This document shows positions 1 to 6,822 of a stretch of DNA of 64,000 bases, piece after piece. How positions within the stretch are numbered: the stretch's first letter is position 1; each line of letters opens with the position of its first letter. Position numbers and translations under genes: made by a program. The DNA is taken from positions 310,001 to 374,000 of the forward strand of contig RZWH01000002.1 in assembly GCA_004005435.1 (NCBI GenBank). The letters are read 5' to 3'. This DNA comes from Rhodobacteraceae bacterium CCMM004. Its GTDB lineage: Bacteria > Pseudomonadota > Alphaproteobacteria > Rhodobacterales > Rhodobacteraceae. The notes beneath the pieces were generated by a model, which saw nothing but the letters and a program-made list of their open reading frames with translations, ran no database searches and was not told the DNA's origin.

Positions 1-836
1 GTTCGGATCGCCGCCCTCGTCCCGTTTCCGGGGTGTCCGACTGCGCGCGCCACCTGGGGGGATGTCTGCTCGCCCGCGCGCCGGATCTCTTGGTTCAGGA
101 ATGTCTGAGCGCCTGTATGAAACCTTGCCTCTGTCTCTGGTCGCCTTGGGGTCTTTGTTGCCCCTTGCTGCTCTGCTTCCCGATGACTGAGTTGTGGCAT
201 GGGAAATCATGGGAAGCAATGGAACAGTTGGCTTAGGCGAAACTCTCTGTCTGTGCAGAGCATCGACTGGAGCAACGTAGAAGGCCGAACGCGCCTGGCG
301 CGCAGTATTTTGTGAGCCGGAACCTGCGGCCATCTACATGTAGGTCTAAGCAGAGTTTATGGGCCGAATCGCCTGTTGCGATAACGCCATAGGCAAGCTG
401 TAATCGGCAGGATTCTGCCGATAACCTTGTCCAGAAACCCATGATTCTTGACGATCTGACCAGGACTCGCCGCGTGCCTTCTGGGGCCACATGGGAAATG
501 ATGGCCTGAACGCGCCATCGACGCAGCGGACAACCCCTCTCTATATACCGTTGTCCCTGCCGTAGCAGGGCCGCGGTCCACGGCCCGCCCATGAAATCCC
601 ATGAGCGGCCACGGCACCCCCGATCCGGTCCCACGCCCCCGCGCCGTTCGCAGGCCGCCTGTCGAATGGGCGCCTCGGCTCAAGAATTAGGTCAGCAGCA
701 CGTATGCAATTGCTGCATGGCAGCAATGTCGTCGGAAACCATTGTGCGCGTGCAGCAAGCACCTATTCTCCTGGTCAACGGCAGCGCTAACCTAGTCAAC
801 GAACGGCGCCGCACCCCGAGCATGATGAGTAGTAGT
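1..836. other. Leader region without a recognisable gene
   Basis: This stretch has several short open frames on both strands, but none has a recognisable domain, a convincing ribosome binding site or codon use like the genes nearby. Base composition is visibly less G+C-rich than the rest of the window. It must hold the promoter of the DUF1127/CcsR transcript; in Rhodobacter that transcript is made from a heat-shock sigma (RpoHI/RpoHII) promoter, but I could not single out one here. A short perfect hairpin at 403-422 is listed separately. Confidence 0.5.
403..422. repeat. Perfect 8-bp hairpin in non-coding leader
   Basis: Arms ATCGGCAG (403-410) and CTGCCGAT (415-422) enclose the loop GATT. 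No T-run follows on either strand, so it is not a typical intrinsic terminator. It could belong to an unannotated RNA or be an operator-like palindrome. No function is assigned. Confidence 0.4.
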
Positions 837-1055
837 ATGGCTTACGCATCGACCACGCACAGGACTGACCGCGGCACCCGGAGCCGCATCGCCAACAGCT
901 TTTCCCAGATCGGCGAGAGCTGGGCCCGTTATCGCCTGTATCGCCGCACCCTGTCGGAGATGCAGGACCTGTCCAACCGCGAGCTGGCTGATCTCGGCCT
1001 GAACCGCAGCAATTTGCGCTCCATCGCCTACCACGCGGCGTACGGAGACGTCTGA
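837..1055 (+). CDS. DUF1127 small protein (CcaF1-like)
   Basis: A 72-residue basic protein ending in the DUF1127 domain. The stretch YRRTLSEMQDLSNREL followed by ADLGLNRSNL is the family signature, an arginine-rich helical pair that can bind RNA. The start MAYAST is the usual N-terminus of Rhodobacterales members; an ATG pair at 822/825 is in frame but has no better ribosome binding site. In Rhodobacter sphaeroides the equivalent gene, ccaF1, sits directly before the CcsR sRNAs, is co-transcribed with them, and its product acts as an RNA-binding factor that affects their maturation. The same order occurs here, with three hairpin-pair units starting just after the stop codon. Role by homology and synteny: stress-induced RNA-binding protein. 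Confidence 0.88.
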   Translation: MAYASTTHRTDRGTRSRIANSFSQIGESWARYRLYRRTLSEMQDLSNRELADLGLNRSNLRSIAYHAAYGDV

Positions 1056-1061
1056 ACACGG

Positions 1062-1140
1062 AATCAGGGGGCCCTTCCTCCTCCCTTCGGGTCCTCTGTC
1101 TCTGGCGGCGGCATCGTCCTCCTCCCTGATGTCGCCGCAC
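1062..1140 (+). ncRNA. CcsR-like sRNA, copy 1 (cuckoo RNA family)
   Basis: Two adjacent hairpins each show CCTCCTCCC in the loop. Hairpin one has arms 1066-1074 and 1089-1097 (9 bp with G-U pairs) and motif 1077-1085. Hairpin two has arms 1105-1115 and 1128-1138 (11 bp) and motif 1118-1126. The motif is complementary to Shine-Dalgarno-like GGGAGGAGG and so mimics the anti-SD end of 16S rRNA. This matches the CcsR (conserved CCUCCUCCC motif stress-induced RNA) design of Rhodobacter, where such RNAs lie downstream of the DUF1127 gene and are processed from its transcript. Exact ends are estimated from the stems. Confidence 0.82.
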
Positions 1141-1177
1141 CTTTATACCGGAGCCGCCCTCCCGCGGACCGGACAGA

Positions 1178-1258
1178 ACACGCGTTGTCCCGACCTCCTC
1201 CCCAGGGGCGCGCGTGGCCAGAGCGGCGGCGTCCACCTCCTCCCGGGCGTCGCCGCGC
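1178..1258 (+). ncRNA. CcsR-like sRNA, copy 2
   Basis: Second unit of the tandem array. Hairpin one pairs 1181-1191 with 1205-1214 (one bulged T) around motif 1194-1202. Hairpin two is a perfect 12-bp stem, 1223-1234 with 1245-1256, closing the loop ACCTCCTCCC (motif 1236-1244). The stem sequences differ from copy 1 but still pair, so compensatory change has kept the structure while the loop motif is unchanged. That is strong evidence for a functional RNA rather than a chance repeat. Confidence 0.83.
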
Positions 1259-1293
1259 CAAACACGCAGGGCGCGGGCGACCGCCTCTGCCAG

Positions 1294-1378
1294 AATGCGG
1301 GTCCCCGTCCTCCTCCCTAGGGGCGCCCGCTGACAAGAGCGGCGGCGTCCACCTCCTCCCGGGCGTCGCCGTTTCTGT
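1294..1378 (+). ncRNA. CcsR-like sRNA, copy 3
   Basis: Third unit. Hairpin one pairs 1297-1306 with 1320-1330 (one bulge) around motif 1309-1317. Hairpin two pairs 1339-1350 with 1361-1372 around motif 1352-1360 and is nearly identical to the second hairpin of copy 2 (1221-1255 repeats at 1337-1371). A T-rich run after the last stem suggests the array ends here. From 1317 on, this RNA is antisense to the 3' end of the response regulator gene on the other strand. Confidence 0.82.
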
Positions 1379-1766
1379 ATTTCTGACCGCGGCGGATCCC
1401 GGCCGGCAGGCCCCGCACCTCGTACTCCGCCACCGCCACCAGTTCGTGGATGCTGATCGGTTTGCGCAGGACGGCAACGATGTTGGGCGTCATGGTGAAC
1501 AGCTCGCCCCGGACGAAGAGGTTCGAGCCGGTGATCATCATCACCCGGCAGTCGGGGTTGGTGTAGGAGGCCAGCGTCGCCACCGACAACCCGCTGTCCT
1601 CGCCCAGGCAGAGATCGAGGATCACCCCGTCGTAGGCGTCGAGCAACAGACGTTCGCGTGCCCGCTCCGCGCTGGCGACGCCGACCGCGTCGTGGCCCGC
1701 CTCGCGAAAGACGTCGAGCCACAGATCCCTCAGCACGGCGTCGTCTTCGACTATCAGAAGTTTCAC
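1317..1766 (-). CDS. Single-domain response regulator (receiver protein)
   Basis: 149 residues, essentially only a CheY-like receiver domain. The acidic pocket lies at residues 8-9 (VEDD), the phospho-acceptor Asp at 51 in the motif VILDL, the switch Thr near 79 (MMIT) and the conserved Lys at 102 (LRKP). There is no DNA-binding or enzymatic output domain, so it should act by protein contact in a phosphorelay. No sensor kinase is next to it. I chose the GTG start because AGGAGG lies nine bases upstream. The last ~18 codons, after the receiver fold, are encoded by DNA antisense to CcsR copy 3, so that tail is probably a by-product of the sRNA repeat. The stop lies 261 bp from the convergent DUF1127 stop. 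Phosphorylation partner unknown. Confidence 0.85.
   Translation of the reverse strand: MKLLIVEDDAVLRDLWLDVFREAGHDAVGVASAERARERLLLDAYDGVILDLCLGEDSGLSVATLASYTNPDCRVMMITGSNLFVRGELFTMTPNIVAVLRKPISIHELVAVAEYEVRGLPAGIRRGQKYRNGDAREEVDAAALVSGRP
1339..1385 (+). terminator. Probable intrinsic terminator of the DUF1127-CcsR transcript
   Basis: The second hairpin of CcsR copy 3 (12 bp, G+C-rich) is followed directly by TTTCTGTATTTCTG, a U-rich tract in RNA that the other copies lack. The last sRNA hairpin therefore probably doubles as the terminator, at the point where the transcript runs into the oppositely directed response regulator gene. Confidence 0.6.
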
Positions 1767-1843
1767 GTGTCCCGACCTCCTGTCTCGCCCCCGTTGTGGG
1801 GCATGGAGGTAAACAAAGTCCAAAAAACCGCGCGATGCGGAGG

Positions 1844-4279
1844 TCAGAACGGCACGTCGCCCGCGCGGTCCGCCTCGATCACGAACTTCGCCACGACCTT
1901 CTTGGCCCCCGCCTTGTCGAACTCGACGTCGAGCTTGTCGCCCTCGATCCCGAGGATCGTGCCGTAGCCGAACTTCTGATGGAACACGCGGTCCCCTGCG
2001 GTGAAGGCCGAGACGGCGTCGAGGTCGATGGTCACCGTGCGGCTCTCGCGCGGCTGGCTCATCGGGCGGGTGGCGGCGCGGGCCTGCATCCGTTTCCAGC
2101 CCGGCGAGTTGTAGACGTCGGCGCGCGCGGCGCGGTCGTGCAGGTCGCTGCCCGCCGCCGTCATGATCGCCGGCGAGGCGCTGGCGGCCATCCCCGCCGC
2201 CCCGTAGCCGCCGCCATAGAGCCCGGGCGGCGTCAGAACCTCCACATGGTCGGGCGGCAGCTCGTCGATGAACCGCGAGGGCAGCGCCGACTGCCACTGC
2301 CCATAGACACGGCGGTTGGCGGCGAAACTGACCGTGGCCAGCTCCTCGGCGCGGGTGAGGCCCACATAGGCCAGCCGCCGCTCCTCCTCCAGCCCCTTGA
2401 GCCCCGATTCGTCCATCGACCGCTGCGAGGGGAACAGGCCGTCCTCCCACCCCGGCAGGAACACCGCGGGAAACTCCAGCCCCTTGGCCGCGTGCAGGGT
2501 CATGATCGACACCTTGGGGCCGGACCCTTCGGCCTCGTTGTCCATGATCAGCGCCACGTGTTCGAGGAACCCTTGCAGGTTCTCGAACGCCTCCAGCGCC
2601 TTGACCAGTTCCTTGAGGTTTTCCAGCCGCCCGGGCGCCTCGGGCGTCTTGTCGTTCTGCCAATGCGCCGTGTAGCCCGATTCCTCCAAGATGCGCTCGG
2701 CCAGTTCGATATGGTTGGCCCCGGCGGGCGGCACGTCGCTGTCGATCACCGCATCGGGATCGACGGCCCGCGCCCGTGCGTCGTCGTGCCAGCGGCCGAT
2801 GGCGTCGACCAGCACCCGCAACTCCGCGGCGCCCTTGCCCGACAGCCCCTTCTCGGACAGCAGGATACGCGCGCCGTCCACAAGGGAGGTGCCGTGCTGC
2901 CGCGCCGTCACCTGGATCTTCTGCTGCGCCTTGTCGCCCAGCCCGCGCTTGGGCGTGTTGACGATCCGCTCGAACGCCAGGTCGTCGTCGGGGCTGACGG
3001 CGAGGCGGAAATAGGCCATGGCGTCGCGGATCTCCATCCGCTCGTAGAAGCGCGGGCCGCCGATGACGCGGTAGGGCAGCCCGATGGTCAGGAACCGGTC
3101 CTCGAAGGCGCGCATCTGGTGGCTGGCACGGACCAGAATCGCCATCTCGTCCAAGGTGAACGCGCGGAGGCCGCGGGTGCCCTGCCCCATCGCCTCGATC
3201 TCGTCGCCGATCCAGCGCGCCTCTTCCTCGCCGTCCCAGTGGCCGATCAGGCGGACCTTCTCGCCTTGCGTCTCGGCCGTCCACAGCGTCTTGCCCAGCC
3301 GCCCCTCGTTGGCCGCGATGACGCCGGACGCGGCGGCGAGGATGTGCGGCGTCGAGCGATAGTTCTGCTCCAGCCGCACCACCTTGGCGCCGGGGAAATC
3401 CTTTTCGAAGCGCAGGATGTTGCCCACCTCGGCGCCGCGCCAGCCATAGATCGACTGGTCGTCGTCGCCCACGCAGCAGATGTTGCGATGGCCCTGGGCG
3501 AGCAGGCGCAGCCACAGGTATTGGGCCACGTTGGTGTCCTGGTACTCATCCACCAGAATGTAGCGAAACCACCGCTGATACTGGGCCAGGACGTCCTCGT
3601 GACGCTGGAAAATGTCGAGCATGTGCAACAGCAGGTCGCCGAAGTCGGTGGCGTTGAGCGTCCTCAGACGCTCCTGATACTGCGCGTAGAGCTCGGGCCC
3701 GCGGCGGTTGAACGCGCCGGCCTCTGCCGCAGGCAGCTTCTCGGGCGTGAGTGCGCGGTTCTTCCACCCGTCGATGATCCCGGCCAGTTGCCGCGCCGGC
3801 CAGCGCTTTTCGTCGATGTCGGCGGCGACGATCAGCTGTTTCATCAGCCGGATCTGGTCGTCGGTGTCGAGGATGGTGAAATTCGTCTTCAATCCCACCA
3901 GCTCGGCATGGCGGCGCAAGAGCTTGACACAGATGGCGTGGAAGGTGCCGAGCCACGGCATCCCCTCCACCGTCTGGCCGAGGAGCCGCCCCACCCGGTC
4001 CTTCATCTCGCGCGCGGCCTTGTTGGTGAAGGTGACGGCGAGGACCTCGTTCGGGCGCGCCCGGCCGGTCATCATAAGGTGGGCGATGCGCGCGGTCAGC
4101 GCCTTGGTCTTGCCCGTCCCGGCGCCCGCCAGCATCAGCACGGGGCCGTCCAGAGCCTCCACCGCCGCGCGCTGCGCGGGGTTCAGGTCGTCGAGATAGG
4201 GGGCCGGCCGCGCCGCCATGGCCCGCGCCGACAGAGGCACCGCGGCCTCGAACGCCTCCGAGTCGTCGTAACTGCTCAT
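1844..4279 (-). CDS. pcrA: UvrD/PcrA/Rep-type superfamily 1A DNA helicase
   Basis: 811 residues, the usual size of UvrD/PcrA. Walker A is GAGTGKT at residues 52-58, motif II is VDEYQDTN at 243-250, and motif III is GDDDQSIYGWRG at 271-282. The C-terminal half keeps the late helicase motifs, including VSIMTLHAAKGLEF and YVGLTRAEE. The enzyme unwinds DNA 3' to 5' in nucleotide-excision and mismatch repair and clears replication blocks in the cytoplasm. The ~45-residue N-terminal extension before the Q-motif region is poorly conserved. The start ATG leaves a 133-bp divergent promoter gap to the hydroxy-acid dehydrogenase; longer frames upstream would run into that gap. The response regulator follows 77 bp downstream in the same direction. 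PcrA and UvrD cannot be told apart by eye. Confidence 0.93.
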   Translation of the reverse strand: MSSYDDSEAFEAAVPLSARAMAARPAPYLDDLNPAQRAAVEALDGPVLMLAGAGTGKTKALTARIAHLMMTGRARPNEVLAVTFTNKAAREMKDRVGRLLGQTVEGMPWLGTFHAICVKLLRRHAELVGLKTNFTILDTDDQIRLMKQLIVAADIDEKRWPARQLAGIIDGWKNRALTPEKLPAAEAGAFNRRGPELYAQYQERLRTLNATDFGDLLLHMLDIFQRHEDVLAQYQRWFRYILVDEYQDTNVAQYLWLRLLAQGHRNICCVGDDDQSIYGWRGAEVGNILRFEKDFPGAKVVRLEQNYRSTPHILAAASGVIAANEGRLGKTLWTAETQGEKVRLIGHWDGEEEARWIGDEIEAMGQGTRGLRAFTLDEMAILVRASHQMRAFEDRFLTIGLPYRVIGGPRFYERMEIRDAMAYFRLAVSPDDDLAFERIVNTPKRGLGDKAQQKIQVTARQHGTSLVDGARILLSEKGLSGKGAAELRVLVDAIGRWHDDARARAVDPDAVIDSDVPPAGANHIELAERILEESGYTAHWQNDKTPEAPGRLENLKELVKALEAFENLQGFLEHVALIMDNEAEGSGPKVSIMTLHAAKGLEFPAVFLPGWEDGLFPSQRSMDESGLKGLEEERRLAYVGLTRAEELATVSFAANRRVYGQWQSALPSRFIDELPPDHVEVLTPPGLYGGGYGAAGMAASASPAIMTAAGSDLHDRAARADVYNSPGWKRMQARAATRPMSQPRESRTVTIDLDAVSAFTAGDRVFHQKFGYGTILGIEGDKLDVEFDKAGAKKVVAKFVIEADRAGDVPF

Positions 4280-4412
4280 GCCCCGCAACCTAACCCGGCC
4301 CGCCGCGGATGAGAAGCGTGTTCGACGAATGTTCCAACCGCGCCCGCACGCCACCCGCCCTGCCGCCGCGGGCCCGCTGGACCCGCCCTCTGCAACCGGG
4401 CAGAACCGTGCC

Positions 4413-5552
4413 ATGGACCTCGACGCCGCCTACCCTGCGCTCGACGACCTCGCCCGGCGGGCGCGGCGGCGGATCCCGCGCTTTGCCTGGGAATATCTGG
4501 ACAGTGGCACCGGAGACGACGGCGCCGTGCGGCGGTCGCGCGCGGCGCTGGACCGAATCGTGCTCACGCCGCGGATCCTCGCCGCCGTAGAACCCGACCT
4601 GTCGGTGCGGATGATGGGCCGCGACTATCCCCTGCCCGTGGGCGCCGCGCCGGTGGGGATGACCGGGCTGATCTGGCCCCACGGGGAACGCGTCGTGGCC
4701 GGTGTCTGCGCCGATCTGGGGCTGCCCTACGGGCTCTCCACCGCCGCGGCCGCCGCGCCGGAGGACCTGGCGGACGCGATCGGGACGCAGGGCTGGTTCC
4801 AGCTCTATCCCCCCGGCGATGCCGGGATCCGCAACGACCTCTTGGCCCGGGCCGAGGCGGCGGGGTTCCACACCCTGATCCTCACCGCCGACGTGCCCGC
4901 GGCGAGTCGACGCGAGCGGTTGCGCCGGGCACGGCTGACCAACCCGATGCGGATGCACCCGCGCGTGGTGGCCCAGGCCGCGGTGCGCCCGACCTGGGCC
5001 CTCGCGACGCTCAGGGCGGGCATCCCCAGGCTGCGCGCGCTGGAGAAATACGCCGACGTGGGGATCAGCCGACCGGGGACGGAACATGCGGGCTATCTCC
5101 TGCGCACGGCGCCGGATTGGGCGCTGCTGGAAGAGCTGCGGGCAGTCTGGCCGGGCACCTTGGTGGTCAAGGGCGTGCTCGATCCGGCCGACGCGGTGCG
5201 GGCGCTGGACCTGGCCGACGCGGTGTGGGTCTCGGCCCACGGGGGGCGACAGTTTTCAGCCGCCCCGGCCCCGGCCGACGCCCTGCCCGCGATCCGGGCG
5301 GCGGTGGGGCCGGAGGCGACGTTGATCGCCGACGGCGCGGTCGCCTCGGGCACCGACGTGCTGCGCCTGCTGGCGACGGGGGCGGATTTCGTCATGGTCG
5401 GCCGGGCGCTCCACCACGGGCTGGCCGCGTTCGGCGCGCGCGGCGTGGCGCACGCCGTCCACATCCTGCGGGCCGGGATGGAGACCGACATGCGCCAACT
5501 GGGCCTCTCCCGCCTGGCCGAGCTGCCCGGGGCGCTGGTTCGGTCGCATTGA
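4413..5552 (+). CDS. FMN-dependent alpha-hydroxy-acid dehydrogenase (LldD/Gox family)
   Basis: 379 residues covering the whole FMN TIM-barrel of the glycolate oxidase / lactate dehydrogenase family. N-terminal FAWEYLDSGTGDD matches the family opening, LTADVPA the central strand, and VVKGVLDPADA carries the FMN-binding lysine. The catalytic base is His276 in SAHGGRQF, followed by phosphate-binding LIADGAVASG and FVMVGR. In most members the motif reads SNHGGRQ; here Asn is replaced by Ala275. The reaction would be oxidation of an L-2-hydroxy acid such as lactate or glycolate to the 2-oxo acid. The substrate cannot be assigned. No lactate permease or regulator is adjacent; the gene diverges from the helicase and appears monocistronic. 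Confidence 0.85.
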   Translation: MDLDAAYPALDDLARRARRRIPRFAWEYLDSGTGDDGAVRRSRAALDRIVLTPRILAAVEPDLSVRMMGRDYPLPVGAAPVGMTGLIWPHGERVVAGVCADLGLPYGLSTAAAAAPEDLADAIGTQGWFQLYPPGDAGIRNDLLARAEAAGFHTLILTADVPAASRRERLRRARLTNPMRMHPRVVAQAAVRPTWALATLRAGIPRLRALEKYADVGISRPGTEHAGYLLRTAPDWALLEELRAVWPGTLVVKGVLDPADAVRALDLADAVWVSAHGGRQFSAAPAPADALPAIRAAVGPEATLIADGAVASGTDVLRLLATGADFVMVGRALHHGLAAFGARGVAHAVHILRAGMETDMRQLGLSRLAELPGALVRSH

Positions 5553-5630
5553 GCGGATCGCTTTAACCCAATCTTCACCGTCGTGGCGGACCCTGGGCGG
5601 CACCTGCACAACACAAAGGAGGTGCCGGGC

Positions 5631-6272
5631 ATGTTTACGGACCTCGATCCGGCGCGGCTACGACGCGCGCTCAACGTCTTTCGCGTGCCGACCTGGGTGG
5701 CCGATCGGCAGCCCGGGTGGGACGAGTTCCGCGTCGTCTGCATCAACGACGCCCACGCCGCCGAGACCGGTCTGACCGATGCGGCGGTGGCGGGACGGCG
5801 CCTGTCCGACCTCTTGCCCTGGGGCGAGGCCGCGGCGGCCGGCGACCGCTATGCCGCCTGCGCGCTGGGAGATGCGCAGCACTACCGCGAACGGCTGAGC
5901 CTGGCGGGACGGCCGATGGTCTGGGACACCTCGCTCGCCCCGGTGGAGATGGCCGACGGCCGCGCCCGCGTCCTGGGAAACGCCGTTGCGCGCCGCCCCT
6001 CGCCGGTCGAGCGCGCAGGCGTCGTGGCGCTGGACGAGATCCGGTTTCTCGCGGCCCGGGCCGAGATGCACATGGCTGAGGTCAAGGCGTGGATGGACAC
6101 CGAGGAGCACATGCCGATCTCGGGTCCGGCGCGGGCCGGGCCGGTCAGCGCGGTGGCGGGCCTGTGCCGCGCCGTCGACCACGCTCTGGCGCAGATCCGG
6201 CAGCAGTCCGAGACGGCGGAGGGCGGCAGCGGCGGACCGACCGCCCGCTGGGTCACGGCCCCACTGGCCTGA
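5631..6272 (+). CDS. PAS-domain protein
   Basis: 213 residues. The first ~125 resemble a PAS fold: ALNVFRVPTWVADRQP, the core VVCINDAHAAETGL, then WDTSLAPVEMADGRARVLGNAVAR as the closing strands. The remainder is a helical tail with no HATPase, GGDEF or other output domain. The start is secured by AAGGAGG eight bases before the ATG. Such stand-alone PAS proteins sense small molecules, redox or light, or act as interaction modules; no ligand can be inferred. The gene follows the hydroxy-acid dehydrogenase by 78 bp in the same direction and overlaps the convergent downstream gene by 20 bp. Confidence 0.7.
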   Translation: MFTDLDPARLRRALNVFRVPTWVADRQPGWDEFRVVCINDAHAAETGLTDAAVAGRRLSDLLPWGEAAAAGDRYAACALGDAQHYRERLSLAGRPMVWDTSLAPVEMADGRARVLGNAVARRPSPVERAGVVALDEIRFLAARAEMHMAEVKAWMDTEEHMPISGPARAGPVSAVAGLCRAVDHALAQIRQQSETAEGGSGGPTARWVTAPLA

Positions 6273-6669
6273 CTCCGGGGCCGCCCGCCGACACCTCCCC
6301 CCGGCGGGCCCGCAGCCACCACGTCATCCGCCATCGCAAAAGCCAGGCGGCGTCGACGCTGACATACCGCACCCCCGCGGCACGGGCGGCCGCCTCGACC
6401 TGATACTCCTCGGCCCCCTCGCGGCCGTCCGTGTCGACCATGACCACCATCGGCGCCTTGCCCGTCGCGTGCGCCGCAAACAGCGCCTGATGCACGCTGT
6501 CGAAGGCCGAACGGCGGTTGTCGAGGCCCACCTCGATCACCTGGGTGTCGGTCTCGCAGTCGATGCGCACCGACCGCCGTTCGCCGGAGACGTCGTAGGG
6601 CGTATGGACCTCGACCGCGCCGTTCAGCACGGCGCCGCATAGTATCATCGCGAACTCCACCTCCGACAC
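6253..6669 (-). CDS. Conserved-looking hypothetical protein next to pyc
   Basis: 138 residues from a GTG start that has GGAGGT seven bases upstream. I do not recognise the family. The sequence alternates acidic strand-like segments, RIDCETDTQVIEVGL and MVVMVDTDGREGAEE, with a helix (SAFDSVHQALFAA) and a basic tryptophan-rich C-terminus. The spacing of acidic residues in D-x-E-T-D and I-E-V-G-L-D faintly resembles a PD-(D/E)XK-type nuclease core, but the lysine is missing, so this is only a suggestion. The gene is divergent from pyruvate carboxylase (153 bp gap), and its last 20 bp overlap the end of the PAS gene. Confidence 0.6.
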   Translation of the reverse strand: MSEVEFAMILCGAVLNGAVEVHTPYDVSGERRSVRIDCETDTQVIEVGLDNRRSAFDSVHQALFAAHATGKAPMVVMVDTDGREGAEEYQVEAAARAAGVRYVSVDAAWLLRWRMTWWLRARRGEVSAGGPGVRPVGP

Positions 6670-6822
6670 CGGCACCTCCACAGAGCGAGAGGCGCCTGGC
6701 CACGCCCGCGCCTCCGGCGACGCGCCCGAACCCGCGCCGGCGCCGCCCCCGTGACGCAAGGTTATTGCCGATATGCCAATAACCCCCTAACACATGCTGC
6801 ACGTGCGAAAAGAGGGGCGAGC

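Noticed and set aside
1077-1360. Six GGGAGGAGG sequences on the minus strand as ribosome binding sites of small genes
   Set aside because: On the plus strand each is a loop motif of a well-paired hairpin behind a DUF1127 gene, the known CcsR pattern. No start codons follow the minus-strand copies at a usable distance in a common frame.
1658-4312. An open frame of over 880 codons on the plus strand
   Set aside because: It is fully antisense to the pcrA helicase, whose motifs are clear; long antisense frames are expected at this G+C content. Its translation is His/Arg/Pro-rich with no domain.
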